NCBI RefSeq assembly: GCF_000009985.1
Contig: NC_007626.1
Location: 3,713,943-3,777,942 of the forward strand
Source of the DNA: Paramagnetospirillum magneticum AMB-1
GTDB taxonomy: Bacteria > Pseudomonadota > Alphaproteobacteria > Rhodospirillales > Magnetospirillaceae
DNA length: 64,000 bases
Reading direction: 5' to 3'
The position numbers and the translations under genes are program-made. The notes beneath the pieces are model-generated. The model ran no database searches, was not told where the DNA came from, and was given only the letters and a program-made list of their open reading frames with translations. Of the stretch, positions 11,001-23,000 are shown in pieces (within the stretch, counting starts at the first letter, position 1; each line of letters begins with the position of its first letter).

Positions 11001-14000
11001 CACCCTCGAAGCCGTTCACCGCAACACTGTTGGACACCGACTGGCCGACCCACAGGTCGGCATTGGACGACAGCGAGTAATTGCTGAAGGTGTGGCTGCC
11101 CGACGCCACGGCCTCGCCGTTGACGAACAGGGTGATGGTGTCGCCCGAGCGGGTCACCGCCACATGCGCCCACTGGTCGGCGGCCAGGGCGCTGGACGCC
11201 TGCAGGGTATAGGCGGGACTGGCGGAACTGTCCGCCCCGACGAACTGCAGATGGCCCCCCACCAGTTCCAGGCGGATCTGGGCGGTGCCCAGGGAATCGC
11301 CGAACTGCTTGGACAGAATGGTGGCGTGGCCCAGCAGGGCGGCGGCCGTCGGCTCGATCCAGGCCTCCATGGTGAAATCGTTGCCGCCGAAATAGGCCAG
11401 CTGGTTGGCGTTGGTCACAACCGCATGGTTGCTGCCGTCCAGGACCAGTTGCCCCATATGCTGGGTGGCGCCCAGAATCTCGGTGGGATCGTCGACGCGC
11501 ACCGCCACCAGCTTGCTGGACGATACGCCGTTGGCGGTCGCCGTCAGGGTAAAGCTGTCCATCCCCTCGTAGCCGGTATTGGGGGTATAGACGAAGCTGC
11601 CGTCGGAATGCACCACCAGGGTGCCGTGGGCGGTCAGGCTGCCCGAGGTCAGACCCGTAGCGCTGTAGCTGAGCGTCGCCCCGGTGGCGTCATGGGCGAC
11701 CAGCATGCCGTGATACTGCCCGTTGCGTGCCACGTCCACGCCATCATTGAAGACGTTCAGGCCGCTGGCGGCGGTCTGCACCACATTGGTCACGCCGGCC
11801 GGCAGGAGCAGGTCGTAACCATTGCCCGTGGCATCGGTCAGATCGGTCCCGACCCAGGCGGCCAGAAGCCCTTCGTGATCGGCATTATTACCGGGCATGG
11901 AATCATGGACATTCTGGGCATCGCGCTCGACGCTCCACAGCCGCACGTCAGCGATCTGGCCGTTGAAGGCGGTCGAGGAATCCAGGCCGGTGCCGGCCAG
12001 ATCGCTGCGTGCGCCGATGGTCAGGTCGTAGGCGTTGGAGATATCGGCATCCAGGGCCGAGACGCTCTTCACCGCCACCCCATTGATGTACAAGGTGTAT
12101 TGGTCGCCACCGCGAGTCACCGCGATGTGGCTCCAGGTGTCGAGGGTGACACTGCCCGCCTGCAGGATCACGGCACCGTTCAGCCGCAGGGTCGGGACCC
12201 CTCCGCTGAGATAAAGCGCCATGCCCGGCTCGGTCGAGCCCGCCCCCTCCTTGGCGACGATCATATGGGTGCCGGACAGCGAGGTGGTCGGATTGATCCA
12301 GGCTTCCAGGGTGAAGTCGTCCGCCCCCGGATCGAGAACATCGCCCGCCGACAGGTACTTGCTGCTGCCGTCGAAGCTGAACGCCTGGGTTTGCTTGACG
12401 CTGACCGCCAGATCGGCATGATCCGTGGTGGCCCAGGTGGCAGCCGAGCTGAAGGTCCCGTTATGCAGGCCAGTCAGGTCATAGGCGGTGGTGCCCGTGC
12501 CCTCGTCCAGCTTCCAGTAACCCGCCAGCCCGTATTCATGGCCCGACAGATTGCCGTTCTGGTCGGCGCCGATCTCGGAAAGCCCACGGGCTTCGTTCCA
12601 CAGCCGGACCTCGGCGATCTGGCCCTGGAAATGGGTGGTGGAGGCCAAGGCCCCGCTCAGATTGGTCTGGTCGAAGCCGGCCCCGATCACCGTCTCGCCG
12701 GTATGGGCGGCACCCGAGATATTATTGACGGCGGGAACGATGCTGGTGGTGCTGTTGGCGCCATTGCCGTCGCTGAAGTGGGTGTAGCGCACCCCGTCGA
12801 CCACCACCGACCAGGCGCCGTTGTCATTGACCAGGGCGATGTCGGTCCACTGGTTGGCGGCGACGAGAATATCCTGATGATTGGCGTTCTGGACCACGGC
12901 GGCTCCGACGCCATTGCCCTGAATGACGATCCGCCCGCTGTTGTCGAGCAGCAGGGCATAGCCCGAGCTGCCCCAGTCGCCGTTGCTGAAGATGACGCCG
13001 CCGTCACCGGGCGAGGTGCCGGCCCAATTGATCTTCGCCTCGACGGTGAAGTGGGTGACGTTGGTGGAGGCATTGGCCCCGGCCAGCTCGACGGCCTGGG
13101 TGTCGCCGAACACCGCCGCCCGCAGGGGCGGGGTCCCCACATGGCTGCCGCTGCCCAACTGCATGTAGGCATCGTAATTGGTGTCGTTATTGCTGCCGTT
13201 GCCATGGTCGGCATCGAAGGTCCAATGGCCGATCAACCCGGCCCCCGTCCCCGTTCCCAGGCCGTCGATATCCCCGGCCTCGATCTGGTCCGCGCTCAGC
13301 TTGGTGTTCCAGATCTTGAGGTTGTCGAACATGCCCTTGGTGAAGAAGCTGCTGTTCAACTCCGCGCCGAGGGTCATGGTGTTCAGCGACGACATGACGC
13401 TGGCCGTACCCGAGGTATCCGTCACCGTGGCCGACAGCGAGCCGTCCAGGTAGATCTTGGCCGTGCCGTGATCATAGGTGACCGCCACATGGTGCCAGGA
13501 CGACGAGGTGATGGTGGACACCCCCGGGAACTGGGAGAATCCGGCGCCCGACGCGTCCCGGTCGACATAGAGGCCCAGTTCCCCGGAGGCGCTCACCGTC
13601 GCCTTCAGCATGGCATTGGCGCCCACGCCCAGGCTGAACAGGGTCTGGGCAAGGTTGGCGTTGCCGAGATTGACGTCGAACTCGACGCTGAGCTGGCCGC
13701 CGGCGAATTCCTCGCCCGGCAGGTAGATGCTGGCCGCCTTGGAGGTGCCGTTGGCGAACAGCACCGAGGTCCGTTCGGTCGCCCCGGCCACGGTGATCGG
13801 GTTGGCCACGTCCACCGTGTAGCTCTTGGTGCTGCTGCTGGTGCCGTCGCTCAGTTGCAGGGTGAAGGTATCGGACCCCACATAGCCGCTGGTCGGCGTA
13901 TAGGTGAAGGCGCCGTTGGCCCCCAGGCTGAGGGTGCCGTGGGCCGGGGCCGTCCCCGTCTGACTCAGGGTGAGGCCGCTGCCCTCCTGGTCGAAGATGG

Positions 14001-17000
14001 ATACCGTGCCGCTGATGGCGTGTCCGGCATAGGTGCTGACGTGGTCGCTGCCCACCGGAGCCGAACCATAGGGCCCCACCGAAGCCGTGACGTTGCCCGT
14101 CGCCGTGGCGTCCGGCCCGGCCATGTTGACCACCTGGCCTTCGCTCATGGTCCAGGCGCCGATCAGACCGGCCTGGGAGTTCCAGGAGACCGGCGCCATG
14201 TCGGCCAGGATGTTCTGGGAGGTGCGGGCGGTGTTCCACACCCGCACGTCGGCGATCTCGCCCGTGAAGTTCTGGGCGGCGGTCCCAGGGGCCGCCGAAT
14301 TGCCCAGATAGACCGGGCCGCTCAGGTTGTAGGCGTTGATGGTGGCCGTGCCATCCAGCTGGCCGTCCACATAATAGGTGACGGTCCCATTGCCGTTGAC
14401 GACGCCGGCCACATGGTGCCATTGCCCGTTGGCCACGTTGGCGGTGCCCAGGGTGATCGCGCCGTTCTGCGACTGTCCAATTCCCAGTTTGCCGTTGGCG
14501 GCGACATAGAGGGACATCCCCGTATTGGCGCCGTCCTGGCCGATATAGACGATGGTCTGGTTGGTGGCCGAGCTGGTCTTGATCCAGGCCTCGAAGGTCA
14601 ACGGCCCCGAGCCCTGCCCGATGGTGCCGCCAAAGGCCACGGCGGCGGATGAGGAGCCGTTGAAATGCATGGCCTGCCCATCCGTGGGCGAGGGCATGGA
14701 ATTGCCGATGGGAATCAGGCTGGGGCCGTTGGCGTTGAGCGACGAGACCGGCTCGGTGCCCGCAATGTTGTTGAAGTTCCAGGCGCCGACCAGTCCGGTC
14801 TCGGCCCCGGTGGGCTCCAGGCCCTTGCCGTTGACGATCTGGGCGCCGGTGCGGGCCACGTTCCAGACGCGCACGTCGTCGATCTGGCCGTTGAAGGCCG
14901 TGTTGGTGTCGACGGTGCCGGTCCCGCCATAGTGCATGGCCCCGATCATCAGGTCGGTGGCCGAGGGCTGGGCGGAAACGGTGCCCACCGACACGGTGTC
15001 GATCTGCTGATTGTCGGCATAGAGCTTGTAGACGCCGCCTTCGCGCACCACGGCCACGTGGTGCCACGCGCCGTCATTATAGCTGCTGGCGCTTTGCAGC
15101 GACCACATGGCCCCCGAATAGGTGTCGGGCGACAGGAAGGTCAGCTTGCCGTCCACCAGGGCCAGGGCGAAGGTCGTGCCCACGTTGCCGGTTGCGGTGG
15201 TGCCCTGGCCGATGATGATCCGGGTGCCCGTCGTGGTGTCGCGGGTGTTGATCCAGGCCTCCAGCGAGAAATCGCCCAAGGTGGAGGACAAGGACGATGT
15301 CGCGGCGAAGCCGGTGCCGCCGTTCAGGTAGACGGCGCTGTTGTTGGCCGACAGGCCGCCCAGCACGGGTGCATGGCCGGGGCTCTGCACCACCAGCTTG
15401 GCGACCGCCGGCGTGGAGGTCAGGCTGCCGTCGCTGACGGTGTACTTGATGGTGTCGGTGCCGTAGAAGCCGTAATCCGGCGTATAGGTGAAGGCGCCGT
15501 TGGTGCCCAGGGTCAGCACGCCGTGGCTAGGTTGGCCACTGATGGTGCCGGTGTTGTACAGGGCATAGGTCAGCGCGCCGCCTTCCACGTCGCTGCCGGT
15601 CAGGGTGCCGCTCAGGGTCCCGTCGGTATTCAGCGTGAAGGTCGGGGCCGCGCGCTCGGAGAAGGTATAGGCGACATTGCCGCCGCTCGTGCTCATCAGC
15701 CCGTTGACGCTGCCATCCACCGGATTGGTCTGCAGGCCGTCGAAGCGCCAGTAGCCGGACAGGCCGGCCTCGTAACCATGCAGCGTGGCGCTCATATTGG
15801 CGGCGATTTCCGCCTGGGTGCGCACGCCGTGCCACACCCGCACGTCGTCCAGCAGGCCGTTCAGGGCATTGCCCGTGGTGCCGATGGACGCGCCCAGGCC
15901 CAGCGTGCCGGTATCGGTTACCGCCAGGGGCGCGGTCGCGATGGTGCCGCTGGCGTAGGACGCTCCGTCCAGATACAGGGTGACGGCGCCCGAGCTGCTG
16001 ATGCTGGCCGCCACATGGTGCCAAGTTCCCGTGAAGGTGGCGGGCGTACCAGCCAGCGTCACCTCGGCGCCACCGACCACCACCGCCAGGGTGAAGGTTC
16101 CCGGGCTGCCCGACACTTCCTTGACGAACAGGCCGTATTCGACGCTGCCGCCGGTGGTGCCGCGGGCGACCACGGCGTGAAGCTGGCCGCTGGTCTCGGA
16201 GGCCAAGGGCTTGACCCAGGCTTCCAGGGTCACGGCATCGGCGAAGGCCAGCTTGCCCATGCTGTCGTTGACCGTCACCGTGCTGGCGGTGCTGCCGGTG
16301 GCATAGAGAGCATAGCCCGACCCCGCCCCGGCCACCGGGGCCTGATTGACCGGCTGCACGGCGATGGAAACGGTCTGGAGCGCCGACAGGGTCTGACCGT
16401 CGCTCAACTGCACCTGGAACGAGTCCGACGTGTGGGTCGAGCCGTCGTTGAAATACCGCAGCCCCATGGTGCCGCCCATGTTGAGGTCGGACGCATTGAC
16501 GGCATCCCCCACCGCCAGCACCCGGCCATTGATCACCAGGGCGCCGTAATCGGGCAGGTCGGAAATGATGTAGCTGAGCTGGTTGGCGAAGGCGCTCTCG
16601 GTATCGGTGCCCTGCAACCCCGAGGCCCCGCCCATGATGCTGGTGACCGAGCCCTGGGACGTAATGAAGGCGGTGCCCACGGTCAGAGTCGGCCCGGTAT
16701 TGCTGACACCCACCGTAAACGACATGGTGTTCATGCCGGTCATCGTGCCGCCGATGCCGTCGCTCAGGGTGAAGTTGAAAGCATCGGGACCCGTGGTGCC
16801 CGCCGCCACGAACTTGATGATGTCGGCGGCGACATCGGCCTGGGTGAAGGTCGCCCCGGTACCCAGCACCGTGGTCCCCTTCATCAGGGTGCCCTGATGG
16901 GCCAGGGAACCGACCGTGTAGACCAGTTTGGAATCGCCCACCTGAATACTGGGATTGGGATTCAGATAGGCCTCGTTCAGGGTAATGGTCCCCGACTGAG

Positions 17001-20000
17001 CTACCGACAGGGTCGGCAGCGCCAGGGCGATGCCATGGGCGTCATAGCCCATGTTGGCCGTGAAGGACTGAGCCACCACATGGCCCTGGCCGTCATCGAC
17101 GTTCACGGTGAAGGTGTCGGCGCCCACATAGCCGGTATCGGCCTGGTAGTTCAGACTGGACCCCGTCACGCTGACCGTGCCGTGCGCCGTCCGGGTCGAG
17201 CCCGACAGCGAATATGTCAGCATATCGCTGATATCGCCGTCAGTAGCCATCAAGGTGCCGCTGACCATGCTGCCATTGGCCACCGAGAACGAGGTCACGG
17301 TGGAGGTCCCGGTCATCAGGCCCTGCCATACGGGCACGTCCTGGACGGAGGTGATGGTCAGCGTGCCGGTGGCCTGGGACGTGGAATAGGCGCTATAGGC
17401 CGAACTGCCGACATTGGTGTTGACCACGGTGCCGCTGGTGGCGCCATCGGTGCCGTCCCAAGCCCGGAAGTCTAGGAAAACGTTGCCGTTGAAATTGTCG
17501 TGGGGCCAGAAGCGGACCTTGGCGCTGGCCGCCAGGACCAGGGCATTGACCGAGTTCACGTTGGTGTCGATATCGACCCAGCCACCGCCGCCGTTCAGGT
17601 TGAACTGCCACTTGCCGGAGGTCGAATTGGCATTGGTGACGGCGATGCCCATGCCGCCCGCCACGATGGAAGTGTCCACGTAATGCCCAGCCACCAGATC
17701 GGACACCAGGGTCCCGGTATTGGCCGCTTCGGAGACATCCTCGACGATGGTCTTGAGCACCGGCGGACCGCTCACCGAGACGGAGATGTTGTCCAGCATC
17801 GAGGCGTCGGCCTCGGCATGATACAGGATGCCGTTCCACAATGAGGCGTTCTGGGCCGTGGTGCCGGTCCACAGCAGATTGGCGTTGAGGTTCTGCAGCC
17901 CGGTGACCTGCGTCCAGGCGCCCGAGTTGGTCAGATCCTTGTAGTAGAGGCTGATGGAGCCCTGCCCACCATAGGCGTTGGTATCCAGCACGATCTGGAA
18001 CCGCTCCCACGCCCCGGTCAGGTTGAGGCTGGCGACCTGAGTCGAACCATCGGCCAGGCGCAGGATGGCCTGCTGGTTGACCAGATTGTATTCAACCCCA
18101 ATGGCGCCCTCGTTGGCGTCGAGGGTCGTGAGGTGGTTCGAAGATGTCGCCAGGATATTGCCGTCGCCGTCCAGATCGGCGCCGATCCGCATGAAACTGC
18201 CCCAATAGGTGGGCGTAAAGTCGTATTCGAGGGTCAGAGTCCCGCCGTTGACCAGGGTCGGAATGACGAATCCGCCACCCGACAAACGGGAAATCTCCAC
18301 ATCCTGATTGCCGCCGATGAGCGCATTGGTGAAGGCCTTCGACCCCACATAGGCGCCCGAGGACGATACCGTGGCGATGGCGTTGTCGGTGGCGCGATTG
18401 CTCACCCAGCCGTCCTGGCCACCGATAGTTCCGGCATTCAGGGCGTTGAAGTCATAGCTGGCCGTCAGCGTGCCAGCCTGGGTCAGGGCCGGAGCGTCAT
18501 TGATATGCACGACGACGGTGCGATCGGTGGTGCCGCCGAATCCGTCGCTGGTCCGCAGCGTGAGGGTCTCGCTGCCGCCGAAGCCGGTGTTGCCGGTGTA
18601 GCTGACCATGCCCGAGCCGTTGACGGTGGCCGTGCCGTGGGCGGTCAGGCTGCCGCCGACGATGGAATAGCTCAGACTGTCGCCATCGGGGTCGGTGGTC
18701 GCGGCGCTCTGGCTGAGGGTCATGCCATAGCTGCCCTCGAGCAGGAGTGTCCCGCCCGAGACCGGGCTCTGATTGAACACCCCGGAATTGCTCACCGCGA
18801 CCGAAATGGTCTGAGTGGTGATGCCGCCATGGCCGTCATCGGCCTGAACGACGAACTTGTCGTGCCCGGTAAAGGCGGGATCGGGATCATAGACCCACCG
18901 GCCGGTATTCGTATTGAGCAGGACCGTGCCATGCTGGGGCGCCAGCGCCCCGGTGCCGACGGTCAGGGTCAGCGGCAGCGGCGAGCTGAACAGCAGCCGG
19001 CCCTCGATATTTTGGTCCATCATGGCGACGCGGTCGTCGGCCCAGACCGGCAGGCCACCCGTGGCGCTGAGGGTGGCGTCGCGGGCATAGCTCGACGAAT
19101 CCGTCGCCACGGTCCCCGTGCCCTGGCCCAGAGTCCAGTTGGCGGCCAGCGCGCTCCAATCGGGATCGCTGGAGGTGATGACGCGATGGGCGTTCGCCGC
19201 GATCTCGGCGCTGCTGCGCACCGTGTTCCAGAGCCGGACATCGGCGATTTCGCCCCGGAAGCCCTCGGTCCCGCCGTCCCCGGCATGGCCGATGATGGTG
19301 GTGCCGGGATAGGCGTTGCCGGAAATCTGGCTGACTCCGAGCGTGCCGTTGGGGAAGCTGTAGCTGGTGCCGTCGATATCGACGCTGAACACCCCGCTGG
19401 AGCGGGTCAGGGCCACATGCTGCCACTGCCCGGCGGTCAGGATGGCGGTCGACGAAACAGTCACGGTGTTGCTGCCGGCCATGACGCCGAGGTGGCCGCT
19501 GGCGCTGTCCACGTACAGGCCATAACCGCTGTACGAGGCATTGCCGTTATAGGCGATGAACTGGGCGCCGCCGCTGTTGGTGCCGTCCCACTTGACCCAG
19601 GCCTCCAGGGTCACGTTGTCGATGGCCGTGCTGACATTGGTGGTGGTGTGGATGTTGTTGGCGCCGCTGAAGCGGACGGCCGCCGTCTCGGCGACCACGG
19701 TGGGAGCCGGCGCGACATAGAGGCTCGAAGCCCCGGTGATGTCGGATTGGGCCGGCGCGGTGGTCACGCCGGCCAGCTTGATCACGGTTCCGTTGAGGGT
19801 CGAGCCGCCCACCGCCAGCCAGCCATCGGTGCCGTCGGTGAAGAAGCCGACCACGTTCTGGCCAAGGCTGGAGACCATGGCGGCCGAATTCTCGACCGAT
19901 CCCATCCAGGCGATGCTGGGGGCATAGGCCAGCCCGCCGGCCGCCGACAGGTCCACATGGTCAAGACCCGTGGCGAAATCGGTGATCACCGCCGGAGCGG

Positions 20001-23000
20001 CCTGGGTGGACACAGTTCCGGCGCTGAAGACGAAAGTGTCGGCGCCGGCATTGCCAGTCAGCACGTCGCCGCCGGCCCCGGCAATCAGGGTATCGTTGGC
20101 CATGCCGCCGATCAGGGTCTGCACCGCGGAATCGGCCAGAGCACTCAGCGTCACATTGGCCGTGGACAGATGGGCGTCCACGGTGGTGATGCCCGAGCCC
20201 GAGGCCAGCGGCCCCATGGTCAGCGACAGAGGCGACCCAGACACGCCCAGCATCAGGGTCTCGACGTTCCCCACATTGGTGAAGGCGGAATCAACCACCA
20301 CTCCACCCGAGGTGAAGTTCAGGCTGAGGATGTCCTTGCCCGCCCCGCCATTCACCGAATCGGCGCTGCTGATATCGGACAGAATGAAGGTGTCGTTGCC
20401 GGTACCGCCCGTCAAGGTGTCGGAGCCCGCGCCGCCGTTCAAGGTGACGCCGCCGCCGCTGGTGGTGGTGATGATGTCGTTGCCGGCCCCGCCGTCGACG
20501 GAGGCGATGCCGTCGCCGACATTGAGGGTATCGGCCGCCGACGTCCCGGTCAGAACCACGCTGTCATAGCTGAGGTCGATGACCTGGCGGAATACGTCGT
20601 CGCCCGACGTCCCCGTTCCCACATAGGTGACGACCACGTCGCCGTTGGCCAGGGTCGCAATCTGCGGCTGCGTATCGCCGGTATAGCCGGTGGCGGAGAT
20701 CTGGAATTCCGTGCCGATCTTGCCGCCGGAGGCATCGAACCGCTGGCCCCAATGGCTGTGGGGAACGGCACCGCCCGCGCTCTGCTCCCACACGGCCAGG
20801 AAGCCGCCATCCGGCAGCGCGGTGACGGCGGGGTAGCCGTGCCAGATGCCGTTCGTGTTGCTGACCTGGAATTCGGCATTGGTCAATGGCGTGCCGTTGG
20901 CGCCGTAGACCCGCCCATACACCCCGTAATTGGCGCCGTCTTGGCCGGAACTGTGCCAGGTGGCGACGAAACCTCCGCCGGAAAGGGCGGCAATGGATAC
21001 ACCGGACTGGTCACCCGTGGTGAAGCTGTTGAGCTGGAATTCCGCCGACATATTTCCGGAGGCGTCGATCTTCCGGCCAAAGACCCCCCAGCTGTTGGCG
21101 TCATTGGAGTGCCAGACCGCCACCACCGAGCCATCGGCCAAAGCGCAGAGGCCACCGAGCGGTTCGCCGGTCACCACGGTGGAAAGCTGGACCTGGTTGC
21201 CGACGGCGACTCCGGCGGCGTTGTAGCGCTGGCCGAACGTGTAGTGGCTGCCGAGGAAGGTGGTGCCGGAATACTCGCTTTGCCAGGCGACGAAGAAGCC
21301 GCCATCCGACGTTGCAGTGACCACCGGCCAGGCCTGGTAACCAAGCGTGGTGCTGACGCTGCCGTTGGCGGTCACCAGGAATTCGGTGCCCGGCGTGCCG
21401 CTGGTGGGATAATCGGCCGGGAACACCCGTCCGTAGACGCCCCAATCGGGATTGCCGGCCTGCCCGTTGCTGTGCCAGACCGCGACGATGCGGCCATCGG
21501 CCAGTTGCGCCAGTTGCGCCGCCCATTGCTCGCCGGCGACGGTGCCGTTGACCACGAACTCGGCGCCGACCTTGTTGCCGGCGGCGTTGTAGCGCTGGGC
21601 GATATTGCCCCAATTGCCGACCGCATCCTGATCCAGGGATTGCCAGCTGACCAGATAGCCGCCATCGGCCAAGGCCGTGATGGCATTCGGCGCCTGGTTG
21701 CCGGCATCCATCACGTTGACCTGTGTGGCCGTTCCGACCGTGGCGACCGGCGACAGGGAGCTGCCGCTCAGAGTCAGAGTCCGGTCGGCGAAGACCAGGG
21801 TCTCGACACCGGCCAGGGAATCGGTGCCGTCATTGCCGTCGACGGTATTGGTGTCCTGGACGACGACGCCACCACTGGCGGCGCGGATGCTGTACCCGGC
21901 GGCGTTGCCGTGGAACTTCGCCGTATCGGTGCCCGTGCCGCCATTGAACAGATCGTTGCCGGACCCGCCGGTGAAGGTGTCGTTGCCGACGCCGCCCAAC
22001 AGGCTGGTGGCACCGCTGCCGGCGATTACATTGAGTGCACCGGTCGCCGCCGAAGCGTCCAGGGCGAGCGAGCCGGTGGAAGCACTGGCGTCCAGGGTGG
22101 ACACCCCGCTCCCCGCCCCCAGGGACAGGGCCACGGCACCCGAACCGGTCAGTTCGACGCTCTCCACGCCGCTCAGCTTGGACAGACTGGCGGCCCCGGT
22201 ACCCGACAGGACGAGCTTGTCGGTGCCCAGGCCGCCGATCACCGTGGCGGCCTGACTCAGATCGACGACATTCATCTTCACGATGTCGTTGCCGTCACCC
22301 GCGTCGATGGTGGCAAAGCCGCTGCCCACATCCAGGGTGTCGGCGGCGACGGTGCCGTTCAACGCGGTGGTGCTGGCGCTGTAGCCGGTGAGGGCAATCC
22401 TCTGGGAGAAAACTCCCATGCCCGAGCCGTCATCGGCCTGCCACACCACTTCGACGCTGCCATCGGACAGCAGGGTGGCGGAGGGATGGCTGTCGCCGCC
22501 GGCCGCGCCGGCGCCGATCGCGAAGTCGGCCTGGGTCTGCTGGCCCTGGGAATCGAAACGCCGCCCCATGATCACGCGGGTACCCGACACGGCCGTGTCG
22601 TCGTCCCACACCGCCAGGAAGCCCCCGTCGGCCAGGGCGACCACCGACGGCCAGGCCTGGTAGCCGGCCGTGACGGTGGTGACCAGGAACTCGGTCCCCG
22701 CCGTGCCGCTGGCGGGGTAGCCAGCGGGGAAAATCCGCCCGTAGGTGCCCCAATTGCCGTCGGCGTTGTCCTGGCCCTGGCTGTGCCACAGCACCACGAA
22801 ACCGCCGCCGGCCAAGGGGGCCATGGTGGCCCCCGCCTGGGCGCCGCTGGTGGTGGCGTTGACCGTGAACTCGCCCAACAGCGTCCCCGCCGCGCTGATG
22901 CGCTGGCCGAAAACGTCGCTGCTGCTCAAACCGGTCCACAGCACCACCACATCGCCACCGGGCAGAGCCACGGCGGCATTCATGCCATAGCCGCTGCCCC

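Noticed and set aside
6739..14652. Open frame of 2,637 codons on the plus strand, antisense to the giant adhesin (also long frames at 18133-24129 and 28150-33480)
   Set aside because: Their translations are Gly/Arg/His/Ala-rich with no domain or motif, and they follow from the codon use of the GC-rich repetitive gene on the other strand, which has clear domains.
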